Below are positions 15,526-22,833 of a stretch of DNA of 24,595 nucleotides, piece after piece (position 1 is the stretch's first letter; each line of letters starts with the position of its first letter). The stretch comes from a virus. Under the pieces are notes generated by a model. That model saw only the letters and a program-made list of their open reading frames with translations. It was not told the DNA's origin and did no database searches. A program made the translations under genes and the position numbers. The DNA lies in the IMG/VR virus record IMGVR_UViG_3300037468_000088, positions 1-24,595 of that record; one strand, given 5' to 3'.

Positions 15526-16607
15526 CAGATGTACTCGATGACGACGACGCAGCCGCTCATCCCCGTGCCACCGACCGCGCCGGTCGCAGAGGCCGTGCTG
15601 ACTGCGCCGCTGCCGCCAGCACCATAGGCGAGGCCGTTGCCTCCGGCGGTATCGACAGCGTTCGTCAGCGTGTTGGAGGCAGTAGCGACGTTCAGACCAC
15701 CGCCACCCCAGAACGATGCTCCGCCCTTGCCGCTCTTGCCAAAGATGAGGTCGATGGTGCCGTCCGCGCTACCGGCCACACCGGGCTCTCCAGAGCCGCC
15801 CGTGATGTTGATGGTGCCACCCGTGGGAACGCCGCCGAGCCCACCAGCCGTCGCGGATACGTCCACGGCAGATGTACCCGAGCCCGTGCCGAGCGCCCCG
15901 CCTGTCGCAACGAGGGTCGTGGTATCCCACGTCGTATTGCCGCCCGCTCCACCGTTGCCGCCCGCGTTGGAGCCAGCCGAGCCGACCGCGCCGATGGAGA
16001 GCGCCTTGCTTGCTCCGACCTGACCAGCCGTGAAGAACGCGATGCACGTCCCGCCCGCTCCGCCGCCGCCGCCCACGCCCACGTCACCAGAAGCCGCCGC
16101 CGTATCGGCACCACCGCCGCCGCCTCCTCCTCCGGTGGCGATGACCATGCAGTACTTCATACCGGCGGTCGGCGTATAGGTCGCCGCTCCGGGGGTCACG
16201 AACGCCTGGATGTTGATGCGACCGAAGCCGGGGCCGTCGAGGTGCTGGCCCATGCTGTCGAACGTCGTCCAGCCCTCGCCATCCTCGTAGACAGCCATCC
16301 CTCCAGCGGGGATGGTGAACACGGGCGTGATGGCGTTGGCCGCTGCCGTGCCGCCGACAAAGAGTTGGAACGTGCTGTCGTTGGCCGTGTCGGTATTGAC
16401 GACATGGATGCTTCGCACGAACGTCGGACCATTGGCCGTCGCTGTGTAGATGGTCGCGGCAGACGAGGCGAGTTGCTGCTGGTCCTTCGTGTAGGTTTCG
16501 GCGTTCGTGCCCGTGTTCAGTTCCATCAGGAACAGCGTGCAGGTGACCTCGCTGGCACCAGTCGCCGCAACGCCAGCGATGGTGTCATTCGCTGGGATGG
16601 TGAGCAT
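15525..16607 (-). CDS. Glycine-rich fibre-like protein, paralogue 1
   Basis: The 360-residue product starts at the ATG at 16607, three bases after the stop of the upstream small protein. It shares nearly all landmarks with the next gene: TIAGVAATGASEVTC, QQQLASSAATIYTAT, FQLFVGGTAAANAITPV, YTPTAGMK, the Gly8 run (residues 159-166), SAGSNAGGNG and YGAGGSG, ending GMSGCVVVIEYI. The region around residues 105-135 differs, reading EDGEGWTTFDSMGQHLDGPG here. An Ala/Gly/Ser/Thr-rich C-terminal half is typical of polyglycine-type adhesin tips. The tandem pair probably arose by duplication and may form a heteromeric or alternative surface fibre. No catalytic motif is seen. Confidence 0.75.
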   Translation of the reverse strand: MLTIPANDTIAGVAATGASEVTCTLFLMELNTGTNAETYTKDQQQLASSAATIYTATANGPTFVRSIHVVNTDTANDSTFQLFVGGTAAANAITPVFTIPAGGMAVYEDGEGWTTFDSMGQHLDGPGFGRINIQAFVTPGAATYTPTAGMKYCMVIATGGGGGGGGADTAAASGDVGVGGGGGAGGTCIAFFTAGQVGASKALSIGAVGSAGSNAGGNGGAGGNTTWDTTTLVATGGALGTGSGTSAVDVSATAGGLGGVPTGGTINITGGSGEPGVAGSADGTIDLIFGKSGKGGASFWGGGGLNVATASNTLTNAVDTAGGNGLAYGAGGSGAVSTASATGAVGGTGMSGCVVVIEYI

Positions 16608-16610
16608 GGC

Positions 16611-16973
16611 CTATGCGTCGTTGAGGTCGAAGTCGATGTCCGTCAACTGATAGGTGCCCTGGGCGGCGAACACCTCGGACGTCACCTGCTTCTTGAGGTA
16701 GCGCACGGTCCCGGCGGTGTTCCAGAACGACACCCACGCCACCGTCGAGGCGGGCACGTCGAACGTCGGACTGGATGTCTCGTCCATCGACCCTGCCGCC
16801 GCCGCTCCCCAGGTGATTGCCTTTCGCGCATAGGCGGGCGAGCCGCCGGTAAGTTCGTTCGTCGCGCTGTTCGCCCCTCCGGGGTCGCCAGAGTGAAGCG
16901 CTGCGCGGGTGCAGACGGCAGCAAGACCGTCCAGCATCACGTTGCGAGCGGTGGTGTCGTAGTCGTTCGCCAT
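16611..16973 (-). CDS. Small virion-associated beta-sandwich protein (phage fibre-associated family)
   Basis: The 120-residue product has a good ribosome site (AGGAG, seven bases before the ATG) lying over the connector's stop codon. It starts MANDYDTTARNVMLDGLAAVC, followed by ALHSGDPGGANSATNELTGG, then SPAYARKAITWGAAAAGSM, FDVPASTVAWVSFWNTAG and a closing strand. The order 'sLH..dPG..G.nE.tGG.YaR..itwg.a..Gs......v.fdvPagtvt..gfW' belongs to a small, widespread phage family usually labelled tail-fibre or minor structural protein. Here it sits directly after the first connector and before the glycine-rich pair, so it may be the base for those fibres. Confidence 0.8.
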   Translation of the reverse strand: MANDYDTTARNVMLDGLAAVCTRAALHSGDPGGANSATNELTGGSPAYARKAITWGAAAAGSMDETSSPTFDVPASTVAWVSFWNTAGTVRYLKKQVTSEVFAAQGTYQLTDIDFDLNDA

Positions 16974-16977
16974 CGGT

Positions 16978-17526
16978 CTACTCCTGTGTCGTCTGGACGG
17001 CGGCTATGGACTTGCCGCCGGAGGGGATAGCAGAGCGGAGTCGTGTCGTCGTCGGCTGGCGCGGGCGGAGGAGGGAGCGCCATGCCGCGTAGCGCATGGC
17101 CCTCTCACGGGCGCTATCGGCAGCAACGGAGTAGCCCGCCGCCGCTTCCTGGGCGAACGTCGTCTCCTGGACGGTGAGCCTGACCAGGGTGACGAGAGCG
17201 CGGCGCACCTCAAGGGAGTCGGACGGCGTATAGGTGGCGAGGACATCCCCTCTCCAGGAGATGCCATCGGGGATGAGGTCGGCCCAGCCCCGGAGCGAGA
17301 AGAACGTGACCTCACCGCTGTCATCCTCCAGGGCCACATCCAGCGTGGGCCGCGTGAGGCGCAGGACTTCATCGCCATCGGACGATACGAATGTCTCCAC
17401 CCGCTCGCCCTCCAGCGGCCCGATACGACGGGACAGCCACGCCTCCTCACGGGCGATGATGTCCGCGAGGTCGGGGTCAGAGAGGGAGGTCGTGATGAGC
17501 GCCCTCGCCTCGTCTACGGTGAGCAT
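16978..17526 (-). CDS. Head-tail connector (gp6-like adaptor)
   Basis: The 182-residue product starts at an ATG behind a strong ribosome site (GGAGGGG, five bases of spacer). The opening MLTVDEARALITTSLSDPDL and the helix with DIIAREEAWLSRRIGPL are characteristic of the gp6/gp15-type connector family, in which an N-terminal helical bundle docks under the portal. A beta insertion (RLTRPTLDVALED) and a C-terminal helix (VRRALVTLVRLTVQE) follow. The last 40 residues are basic and look flexible. It is the first gene after the capsid gene, where this protein usually sits, but the head-closure gene is not next to it. Confidence 0.85.
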   Translation of the reverse strand: MLTVDEARALITTSLSDPDLADIIAREEAWLSRRIGPLEGERVETFVSSDGDEVLRLTRPTLDVALEDDSGEVTFFSLRGWADLIPDGISWRGDVLATYTPSDSLEVRRALVTLVRLTVQETTFAQEAAAGYSVAADSARERAMRYAAWRSLLRPRQPTTTRLRSAIPSGGKSIAAVQTTQE

Positions 17527-17546
17527 CTATCCCCTCCAGGAAGGGA

Positions 17547-17572
17547 GGCGAGGAGCCTCGCGGCCCCTCGCC
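17547..17572 (-). promoter_or_regulatory. Intergenic hairpin with GCGA (GNRA) tetraloop
   Basis: The 54-bp gap after the capsid stop contains an 11-bp stem (one G-U pair) closed by GCGA: GGCGAGGGGCC, GCGA, GGCTCCTCGCC on the minus strand. It has no U-tract, so it is not a classical terminator. The last CC of the stem with the following TCC could instead pair with the GGAGG ribosome site of the connector gene, which may set the ratio of connector to capsid protein. Sequence facts are direct; the regulatory role is inferred. Confidence 0.7.
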
Positions 17573-17580
17573 ATCGGCTA

Positions 17581-18528
17581 CTACGAACCGGCAGCGTTCA
17601 GGACCGCGAACGGGAAGCCGCTCGCGCCCTGGCCGCCATCGCCCTGGATGCGGTTCGCCGGATTGGCGACCGCGTACCCGATACGCATGGTTGCGCGTAG
17701 GGCCACGGCATCCTGCTGCATCAGGTTGAGGACGACCGCGCCGCCAGCGTCGGTGATGACGCCCTCGGTGAAGATGCGGTAGTCGATGTCCTGGCGGACA
17801 CCCATGATGGCGGCGGAGCGGTCACCCACGATGAGGTCGTAGGTGTTGTCCCACGCGCCGTTGCTGACGTACAGAAGGTCCTCGCCATAGATGGAGGCAG
17901 GACGACCCTCGGCAAGCCCGTTCTGAAGGAGCAGAGCGTCGTTCTGGTCGCGCAGGCCACGCAGCCGGGCGCGGAGGCTCCGGCGGGCGTACTGCACGTT
18001 GACGTCGAACCCATCGTCCTCCACCAGCGCCCACGTCGAGGAGATGTCGGCGGCGATGTCGACGCCGGTCCCGGCGTTGAGGTCGTTGTTCGCGGTAACG
18101 GCCTGCGTGGCGATACCGTTGGGCCAGCCGCTCGGGAGGTCCGTCGAGAACAGGGTCGCGGCATCGACCTTGGCACCGAACGCTTCGGCAAGGCGGGGAC
18201 GAATCTCCGCCCACAGGTCCACCGAGGAGTCGTCGATGACGGCCTGCGGGATGGGGACGATGACAGCCAACTCGCGGGCCGTCAGGGTCACGTTCTCCCA
18301 ATTCTGCTCGGTCGTCTGCTTGAGCCCGGTGTCCGATGCACCGACCCAATAGGCGGTCGGGAGGACCGTCAGGACGGGCATCTCGGTGACGCCTCGGGGC
18401 AGCGTGGCGCGACGGAACGTCTGCATCGCCACGGATGACTCGACCATGTTCTGGATGATGGCGCTGCTGTACTCGGTCGGGATAAGCCCCGCGACATCAG
18501 CGCGGGCGGTGAGGCTGTCGTATGGCAC
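17581..18528 (-). CDS. Major capsid protein, HK97 fold
   Basis: The 315-residue product starts at a GTG with a strong ribosome site (GAAGGAG, five bases before it) and ends in two adjacent TAG codons. It begins MPYDSLTARADVAGLIPTEYSSAIIQ, followed by ESSVAMQTFRRATLPRGVTEMPVL, then ELAVIVPIPQAVIDDSSVDLWAEI. This order, an N-terminal arm, an E-loop-like strand pair, then 'a.v.vp.e.l.Dss.d....i...l.ea.a...d.a', is the typical phage_capsid family layout. The P-domain part contains LRGLRDQNDALLL and an RIG(YAV) A-domain end. No N-terminal protease-cleaved delta domain is present; a separate scaffold gene precedes it. Confidence 0.93.
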   Translation of the reverse strand: MPYDSLTARADVAGLIPTEYSSAIIQNMVESSVAMQTFRRATLPRGVTEMPVLTVLPTAYWVGASDTGLKQTTEQNWENVTLTARELAVIVPIPQAVIDDSSVDLWAEIRPRLAEAFGAKVDAATLFSTDLPSGWPNGIATQAVTANNDLNAGTGVDIAADISSTWALVEDDGFDVNVQYARRSLRARLRGLRDQNDALLLQNGLAEGRPASIYGEDLLYVSNGAWDNTYDLIVGDRSAAIMGVRQDIDYRIFTEGVITDAGGAVVLNLMQQDAVALRATMRIGYAVANPANRIQGDGGQGASGFPFAVLNAAGS

Positions 18529-18540
18529 GGTCGCTCCTTC

Positions 18541-19116
18541 TCAGGGACGCCCAGCCGCTCGGCGGATGAGCGTGTTCATGTCGGTTCCCTGGGCGGCGGA
18601 AGCACCTCGCTGTCCTCCACCGAAGTCGGTGGCGACGAGGAGGTAGGGGTCGGACTTGGCGAGCGCCGTCAACATCTGTTCGACGTTCGTTGGAGTGCCG
18701 TCCTCTCCGAACTCGATTGCCGATGTGTCCAGGAGGCGATAGGCGATGTCGGGGTTTCGATACCCGAGGCGCTGTGCCGATGTCATGGAAGCGAGGCGCA
18801 AGGACTGCTCTCGCGCTCGCTGTTCACGGTCGGTCAGTTGCCGTTCGAGTTCCTCCACCCGTGACGCCAGCCGCTCGGACTCGGACATCTCGGCTTCGGT
18901 CTTGGCCTTCTCAGCCGCTTCGCGCTGCTTCGCTGCCTGTCGATAGGACCGGTTGTCCTTCTCCAGTTCAGTGACCTTGCGCTGCAGGGCTTCGACGGAT
19001 AGCCCCTCATCCGGTGGCGTCGCGCCCTGCGCGTCTGCCGGGACTGCCGGGTCGGCTCCTTGAGCCTGCGCTGCCTCGACCCCCTGGGCCGTGACCTCGC
19101 CCGTCTGTTCTGCCAT
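18541..19116 (-). CDS. Capsid scaffolding protein
   Basis: I use the ATG at 19116; a TTG-initiated frame to 19143 is unlikely because the ribosome site GGGAGGGAGG lies inside that part. The 191-residue product has an acidic, disordered Ala/Gln/Pro-rich start, a long charged coiled coil (from about VEALQRKVTELEKDNRSYRQ to TDREQRAREQSLRLASM) and a C-terminal helical segment with LGYRNPDIAYRLLD. This is the classical outline of siphophage scaffolds (DUF4355-like), with the C-terminus likely binding the capsid protein. It lies between portal and capsid genes. No protease motif is present, so processing would rely on another factor or none. Confidence 0.88.
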   Translation of the reverse strand: MAEQTGEVTAQGVEAAQAQGADPAVPADAQGATPPDEGLSVEALQRKVTELEKDNRSYRQAAKQREAAEKAKTEAEMSESERLASRVEELERQLTDREQRAREQSLRLASMTSAQRLGYRNPDIAYRLLDTSAIEFGEDGTPTNVEQMLTALAKSDPYLLVATDFGGGQRGASAAQGTDMNTLIRRAAGRP

Positions 19117-19149
19117 CGTGGACGTTCCTCCCTCCCGTGTCAACGGGGG

Positions 19150-20667
19150 CTATGTGGTGGCCTCGCCGCTCTCCTCCTGGACCTCCTCGGCTTCCTCGGT
19201 GGCGGGGGGCTCCTCCTCGGGTGGCGCGGGCGGTGCGGGAGGCTCCTCCTCCACCGGCTCGTACCCGAGTTGGATGCGAGCCTCGTTGCGGTCGATGATG
19301 CCCGACTGGTACGCCTTGACGGTGGAGTCCGTGCGAACTCCCTCGTTCCGCGTCTCCGGGTCGGCCCACACCGTCTGCGAGGCGAGGTCCTTGCCGGCAG
19401 CATCTCCGATGGAGAGGAGGGCGAGCCGTATCGTCTCCTCCCAGCCCTCACCGAAGTGGATGAGTTGCGTCTTGACCTTGGCGATGAGTCCCGCCTCGGA
19501 GGACTTGAGACTTTCGCCGGAGGGCGGGACAGCCTGGGGCTGGCCGAGAAGGTAGTGGTACGGCAGGCGGGAGATGGAGGAGATGGCCCCCACCTCACTT
19601 TCAATCATCCGCTGATACGGTGCCAAGTCGGTCTGACCGAACTCACCGAACTTCGCCTCGGACGGGTTGGGGTCGTCGGGGTCGGGTGGAGGGATGACCC
19701 ACAGCCGGTCCACCGCAGCCTTGAACGGCTCGACGGGGAGGCCCGTGACGGGGTCCTCCGGGATGTCGAGCCCGATGGCCCAGCGCTGGCGGAAGGCAGC
19801 GAACTCAGCGGCGACCAGGGCATCCGCACGGTACTTGTTCACGGCGTCCTGGTTGGACATCACTTGGTCTATCTCGGACTGACCGACGCCGCCCAGGCGC
19901 GGCCTGTTGACGAGGGGCACCAGGGGCACCACGCCGAGTCGATTGGGGAGCGGCCACGGCTCTCCGTCCTGGGGGTACGGCTGGAGCCGATACGTCTCGC
20001 CGGTCCACTTCTCGGCGGAGCGCAACTTCCAGATGTTCTCGGGGAGGTAGAGGTAGACGACCAGCCTCCCCTCGTCATCCACCCACCGCTTGAGCCCCGC
20101 CCGGCGCACCCGCTGGTCCCTGGGGTCGCTCTCGGTGATGGTGTCGTACGGGTCCTCGACGGTGATGCGGGGACCGTTCAGCGTCGGCTCGACAAGGGCA
20201 TAGGCGACGGACTTGATAAGCGCCTCGGTATGCGCCACCAGGGAGAGCGCGTCCATTTGGTTCTCTTGCCATATCCGCCACGCCCGCTTCGTCGCCCGCG
20301 TCCCGGTGAACGTGAACCCGGTCACCTCCATGCGCTCACGGGTGCCGTCCACGACGAGGGACATGAAGTTGGAGGAGAACGCCCGGAACCGCCCACCGAA
20401 CGACTCGCGGAACCGCTCGGACGCGAACGCCAGCGGTTGCTCGCCACGGTAGTAGGCGTCCCATCGGAGCATCGCCGGGGTCCGCACCGCCATCTGCCGG
20501 AGGAGGCGGGACAGCCACCACGCCGGAGAGCCAGCCGGTGCCGCGTCCACCCATGCCTTGTCGTAGGTCGGGGAGAGGATGACGGCATCGCCATACGGGA
20601 TGCTGGAGTCCAGCGGGCCGACCTGGACCGTCTCCAGGACGCGGCCAGAGGTCACGTCAGACATCAT
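19150..20667 (-). CDS. Portal protein, SPP1 gp6-like family
   Basis: The 505-residue product starts MMSDVTS (two adjacent ATG codons, 20667 and 20664). Landmarks include AYYRGEQPLAFAS near residue 75, RFRAFSSNFMSLVVDGTRERMEV, PLVPLVNRPR in the stem region, MSNQDAVNKYRADALVAAEF, and SISRLPYHYLLGQ with SGESLKSSEAGLIAKVK in the helical wing. That order, 'yY.G.q.l......F....N....vvd...erl.v', then 'D.........fN', then 'PP..l......n.Sa.alk..e..l..k', is that of the Phage_prot_Gp6 portal family. The C-terminal tail is unusually Glu/Pro/Ala-rich (EEEPPAPPAPPEEEPPATEE) and probably disordered inside the capsid. It sits between large terminase and scaffold. Confidence 0.92.
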   Translation of the reverse strand: MMSDVTSGRVLETVQVGPLDSSIPYGDAVILSPTYDKAWVDAAPAGSPAWWLSRLLRQMAVRTPAMLRWDAYYRGEQPLAFASERFRESFGGRFRAFSSNFMSLVVDGTRERMEVTGFTFTGTRATKRAWRIWQENQMDALSLVAHTEALIKSVAYALVEPTLNGPRITVEDPYDTITESDPRDQRVRRAGLKRWVDDEGRLVVYLYLPENIWKLRSAEKWTGETYRLQPYPQDGEPWPLPNRLGVVPLVPLVNRPRLGGVGQSEIDQVMSNQDAVNKYRADALVAAEFAAFRQRWAIGLDIPEDPVTGLPVEPFKAAVDRLWVIPPPDPDDPNPSEAKFGEFGQTDLAPYQRMIESEVGAISSISRLPYHYLLGQPQAVPPSGESLKSSEAGLIAKVKTQLIHFGEGWEETIRLALLSIGDAAGKDLASQTVWADPETRNEGVRTDSTVKAYQSGIIDRNEARIQLGYEPVEEEPPAPPAPPEEEPPATEEAEEVQEESGEATT

Positions 20668-20670
20668 CGT

Positions 20671-22326
20671 CTAGAACCCTCTCGCCACTCGGGGCTTGCG
20701 GATATACGGCTTGGGCGGCTCGGTGTTGGCGATGGCGACAGCCATCACGAGGGCGATGGCTGAATGGTTGGGTCGCCGCTTGCCTTTCGTCACCTTCATG
20801 CCTCGTTCGGTCAGGAGCGCCGTCGTGTCTGCGACGTGCCTTGCGAGGATACCGTCCCCGTCATGGACGAGGCGACCAGTCGTCGCAAGTTCGTAGGTCA
20901 TCGTTGATGCCGGCCCCATCGTAGCCGCCGTCTGCCCCATCGTCACCATGTTCAGCCCTTCCTGCTCCAGCGACTCGGCGCTCTCCGTGAACGCATAGGG
21001 GTCGAACGCGAACGCGGGTCCTGGGATGTTCCGCTTCGTGGATGGGTCGCGCACCATCGACGCCGGGAACTTCTCCTTCAGTTCCCGGAGGGTGGCCCGC
21101 ATGGCGACGATGGACACCCGCCCCGTGGCTGTCTCCGGATGGAAGTGCCTCGCCCTCACCACGAGCCGTTCTCCCTGCCGCTGTGCCACGACCACGGCAG
21201 CGCCCTCGGACATAGCCGCTTTCTCGATACCGACGCCCACAGGCAGGGACTCATCCAGTCCGTGCCAGTCGTCCTCTCCGGGCGTTCCTTCCTGGAGCGC
21301 GCCCCATGCGCTGTCCGGGAGCCACCCTTCCTCCGTACCCATAATCTGGTTCAGGTGATAGATGCGCCACTCCAGCATCCGCCCCTTCTGCCGCAGTTTG
21401 CCGTACTCCCGGCGCAGCGCCTCCTCCGTGAGCCAGGACGCGGGATTGACGCCGACCCATACCCTCGGGTCATCGGCATCGGCGTCTCGGGAGGCGCCGT
21501 ACCAGTAGATGAGGACACCGTTCGGCTTGTCCCGATAGATGGTCAGGTAGGGGCTCGCCTGCTCCAGTTCTCCTGGGCCGTCGAACATCTGCCCGTAGAG
21601 GTCGCGGAGAAGGTTCTCCTCGTCCGGACCCGCCGTGGTAATCCACAGCGTAAGCGGCTGTTCCCTCGCGCCACCGCCCGTCGTCAGGGCCGTGAACAGG
21701 TCGGCATCCTTGTGGGCATGGACCTCGTCGATGATGGACAGGGAGGGGTTGAGCCCGTGCTGTAGCGCACCGTCGGAGGAGAGCGCACGCATGATGCCGC
21801 CGTTCCTCACTCCCTCGATAAGGTACTTCTGGACCTTGACGTAGGGCGTCAGGCGGGGCGAGCGCCGCGCCATCCGGAGCGACTGCCCCATGACGATGCC
21901 GGCCTGCTGCTGGGCCGCTGCGCCGACATATATCTCGGGCTCGTTCTCGCCGTCAGCGACCAGCCCGTAGAGTCCGAACGCGGACGCCTTCGTGGACTTC
22001 CCGTTCTTCCTGGGCAGGCCCAGGCCGACCTCCTGATAGATGCGAAGCCCGGTGTTCGGGTCCTTCTCCAGCGCCTCCCACCAGAACCGCCGCTGCCAGT
22101 CCTCCCACACCACAGGCTGCCCCGACCAGCGGCCCTTCGTGTGGCGAAGGTAGTGCTCGCAGAAGGCGGCGAAGCGGGGGCCTCCGGTGAGCAAGTCGGG
22201 CGTCATCGGACCCTGTACCATCCCGTCCGCAGGGAGCGCCCATGCGTCAATGCACCGGCACCCTGGACCCCGGCTGGCAGGGCTGGTGCCGGCCCATGAG
22301 TCGGCCCCGGACTTCGGGTGCCACAC
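20671..22326 (-). CDS. Terminase large subunit (Terminase_1 family)
   Basis: I keep the GTG at 22326 (551 residues); an internal ATG at residue 36 is an alternative. The ATPase domain has Walker A GLPRKNGKST (103-112), Walker B LSIIDEVHAH (196-205, with D200-E201) and coupling motif ITTAGP (229-234). The N-terminal part reads FCEHYLRHTKGRWSGQPVVWEDWQ, typical of the family. In the C-terminal nuclease half, the first acidic position is in GVGIEKA (Glu368 instead of the usual Asp), AFDPYAF (D442) is kept, and the third ('..iDa.vAl.mA') reads PNHSAIALVMA with Asn520-His521. The enzyme packages DNA through the portal; how it cuts with this altered centre is unclear. Confidence 0.92.
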   Translation of the reverse strand: MWHPKSGADSWAGTSPASRGPGCRCIDAWALPADGMVQGPMTPDLLTGGPRFAAFCEHYLRHTKGRWSGQPVVWEDWQRRFWWEALEKDPNTGLRIYQEVGLGLPRKNGKSTKASAFGLYGLVADGENEPEIYVGAAAQQQAGIVMGQSLRMARRSPRLTPYVKVQKYLIEGVRNGGIMRALSSDGALQHGLNPSLSIIDEVHAHKDADLFTALTTGGGAREQPLTLWITTAGPDEENLLRDLYGQMFDGPGELEQASPYLTIYRDKPNGVLIYWYGASRDADADDPRVWVGVNPASWLTEEALRREYGKLRQKGRMLEWRIYHLNQIMGTEEGWLPDSAWGALQEGTPGEDDWHGLDESLPVGVGIEKAAMSEGAAVVVAQRQGERLVVRARHFHPETATGRVSIVAMRATLRELKEKFPASMVRDPSTKRNIPGPAFAFDPYAFTESAESLEQEGLNMVTMGQTAATMGPASTMTYELATTGRLVHDGDGILARHVADTTALLTERGMKVTKGKRRPNHSAIALVMAVAIANTEPPKPYIRKPRVARGF

Positions 22327-22344
22327 ATCGGCCCTGCCGCCGGA

Positions 22345-22833
22345 TTACTCCCCGACGACACGCAGTCGCGCCGGCCCCAGCACCATATCCATGTCCGTCA
22401 GGGAAGTGCCCATGTCCACGCGGAGCCCAGCGCGGGCGGCGGGCGACAGGCCGAGTTCCCTGCCCAGGAGGCGGGCCGCTTCCCGCTCCTCCCGGACGAT
22501 GCGGGTCAGGGGGTTGACGATGAGTTCCCGCCCTCGCGCTCCTCGGATGAGCGAGCCGGAGCCGAACAGTAGTCGGACGTTCCGGAGGTAGAGGGCTTCC
22601 GCTTCGCAGTACATCCGGAGGCAGTCACGGTCTGCCGCCACGATGACACCGGTGCCGCGCATGGAGCGGATGACGTGCTGCCAGACAGCCTGCGCCTCCT
22701 CGTCCATATCGGGAGGCATCTCGGGGTCCTCCTGGGAGGGGATTGGTGCCTCGTAGTTCACCTGTGACGGCCGCGTCTCACCCTTGGCAATCCTGATTGC
22801 CGGAGGCGTCGGGGCCGGCCCTCGCCTACCCAT
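22345..22833 (-). CDS. Terminase small subunit, P27 family
   Basis: I use the ATG at 22833 (162 residues), which overlaps the end of the glycosyltransferase gene; the frame extends to 22872 but that part is in its neighbour. The start MGRRGPAPTPPAIRIAKGE followed by RPSQVNYEAPIPS is the signature opening of the P27/phage_terminase_small family ('rGRkP.P...k.l.G......r.n..eP.p'). A helix with EEAQAVWQHVIRSM and an Arg-rich middle (LTRIVREEREAARLLGRE) follow. The protein recognises phage DNA for packaging with the adjacent large subunit. Its 18-bp spacing to the large-subunit start is normal. Confidence 0.9.
   Translation of the reverse strand: MGRRGPAPTPPAIRIAKGETRPSQVNYEAPIPSQEDPEMPPDMDEEAQAVWQHVIRSMRGTGVIVAADRDCLRMYCEAEALYLRNVRLLFGSGSLIRGARGRELIVNPLTRIVREEREAARLLGRELGLSPAARAGLRVDMGTSLTDMDMVLGPARLRVVGE

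Noticed and set aside
13762-15627. 621-codon open frame on the plus strand
   Set aside because: It lies opposite the repeat protein and the glycine-rich gene. Its length follows from high GC and repeat structure, the translation is low-complexity without any family motif, and it runs across gene boundaries of the well-supported minus strand.
17547-17572. Rho-independent terminator after the capsid gene
   Set aside because: The stem is strong but no U-run follows, and the downstream connector gene must be transcribed from the same operon. I keep it as a regulatory hairpin instead.
19060-20763. 567-codon open frame on the plus strand
   Set aside because: It mirrors the portal gene and parts of its neighbours. 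The product shows no recognisable domain, and the minus-strand portal is certain.
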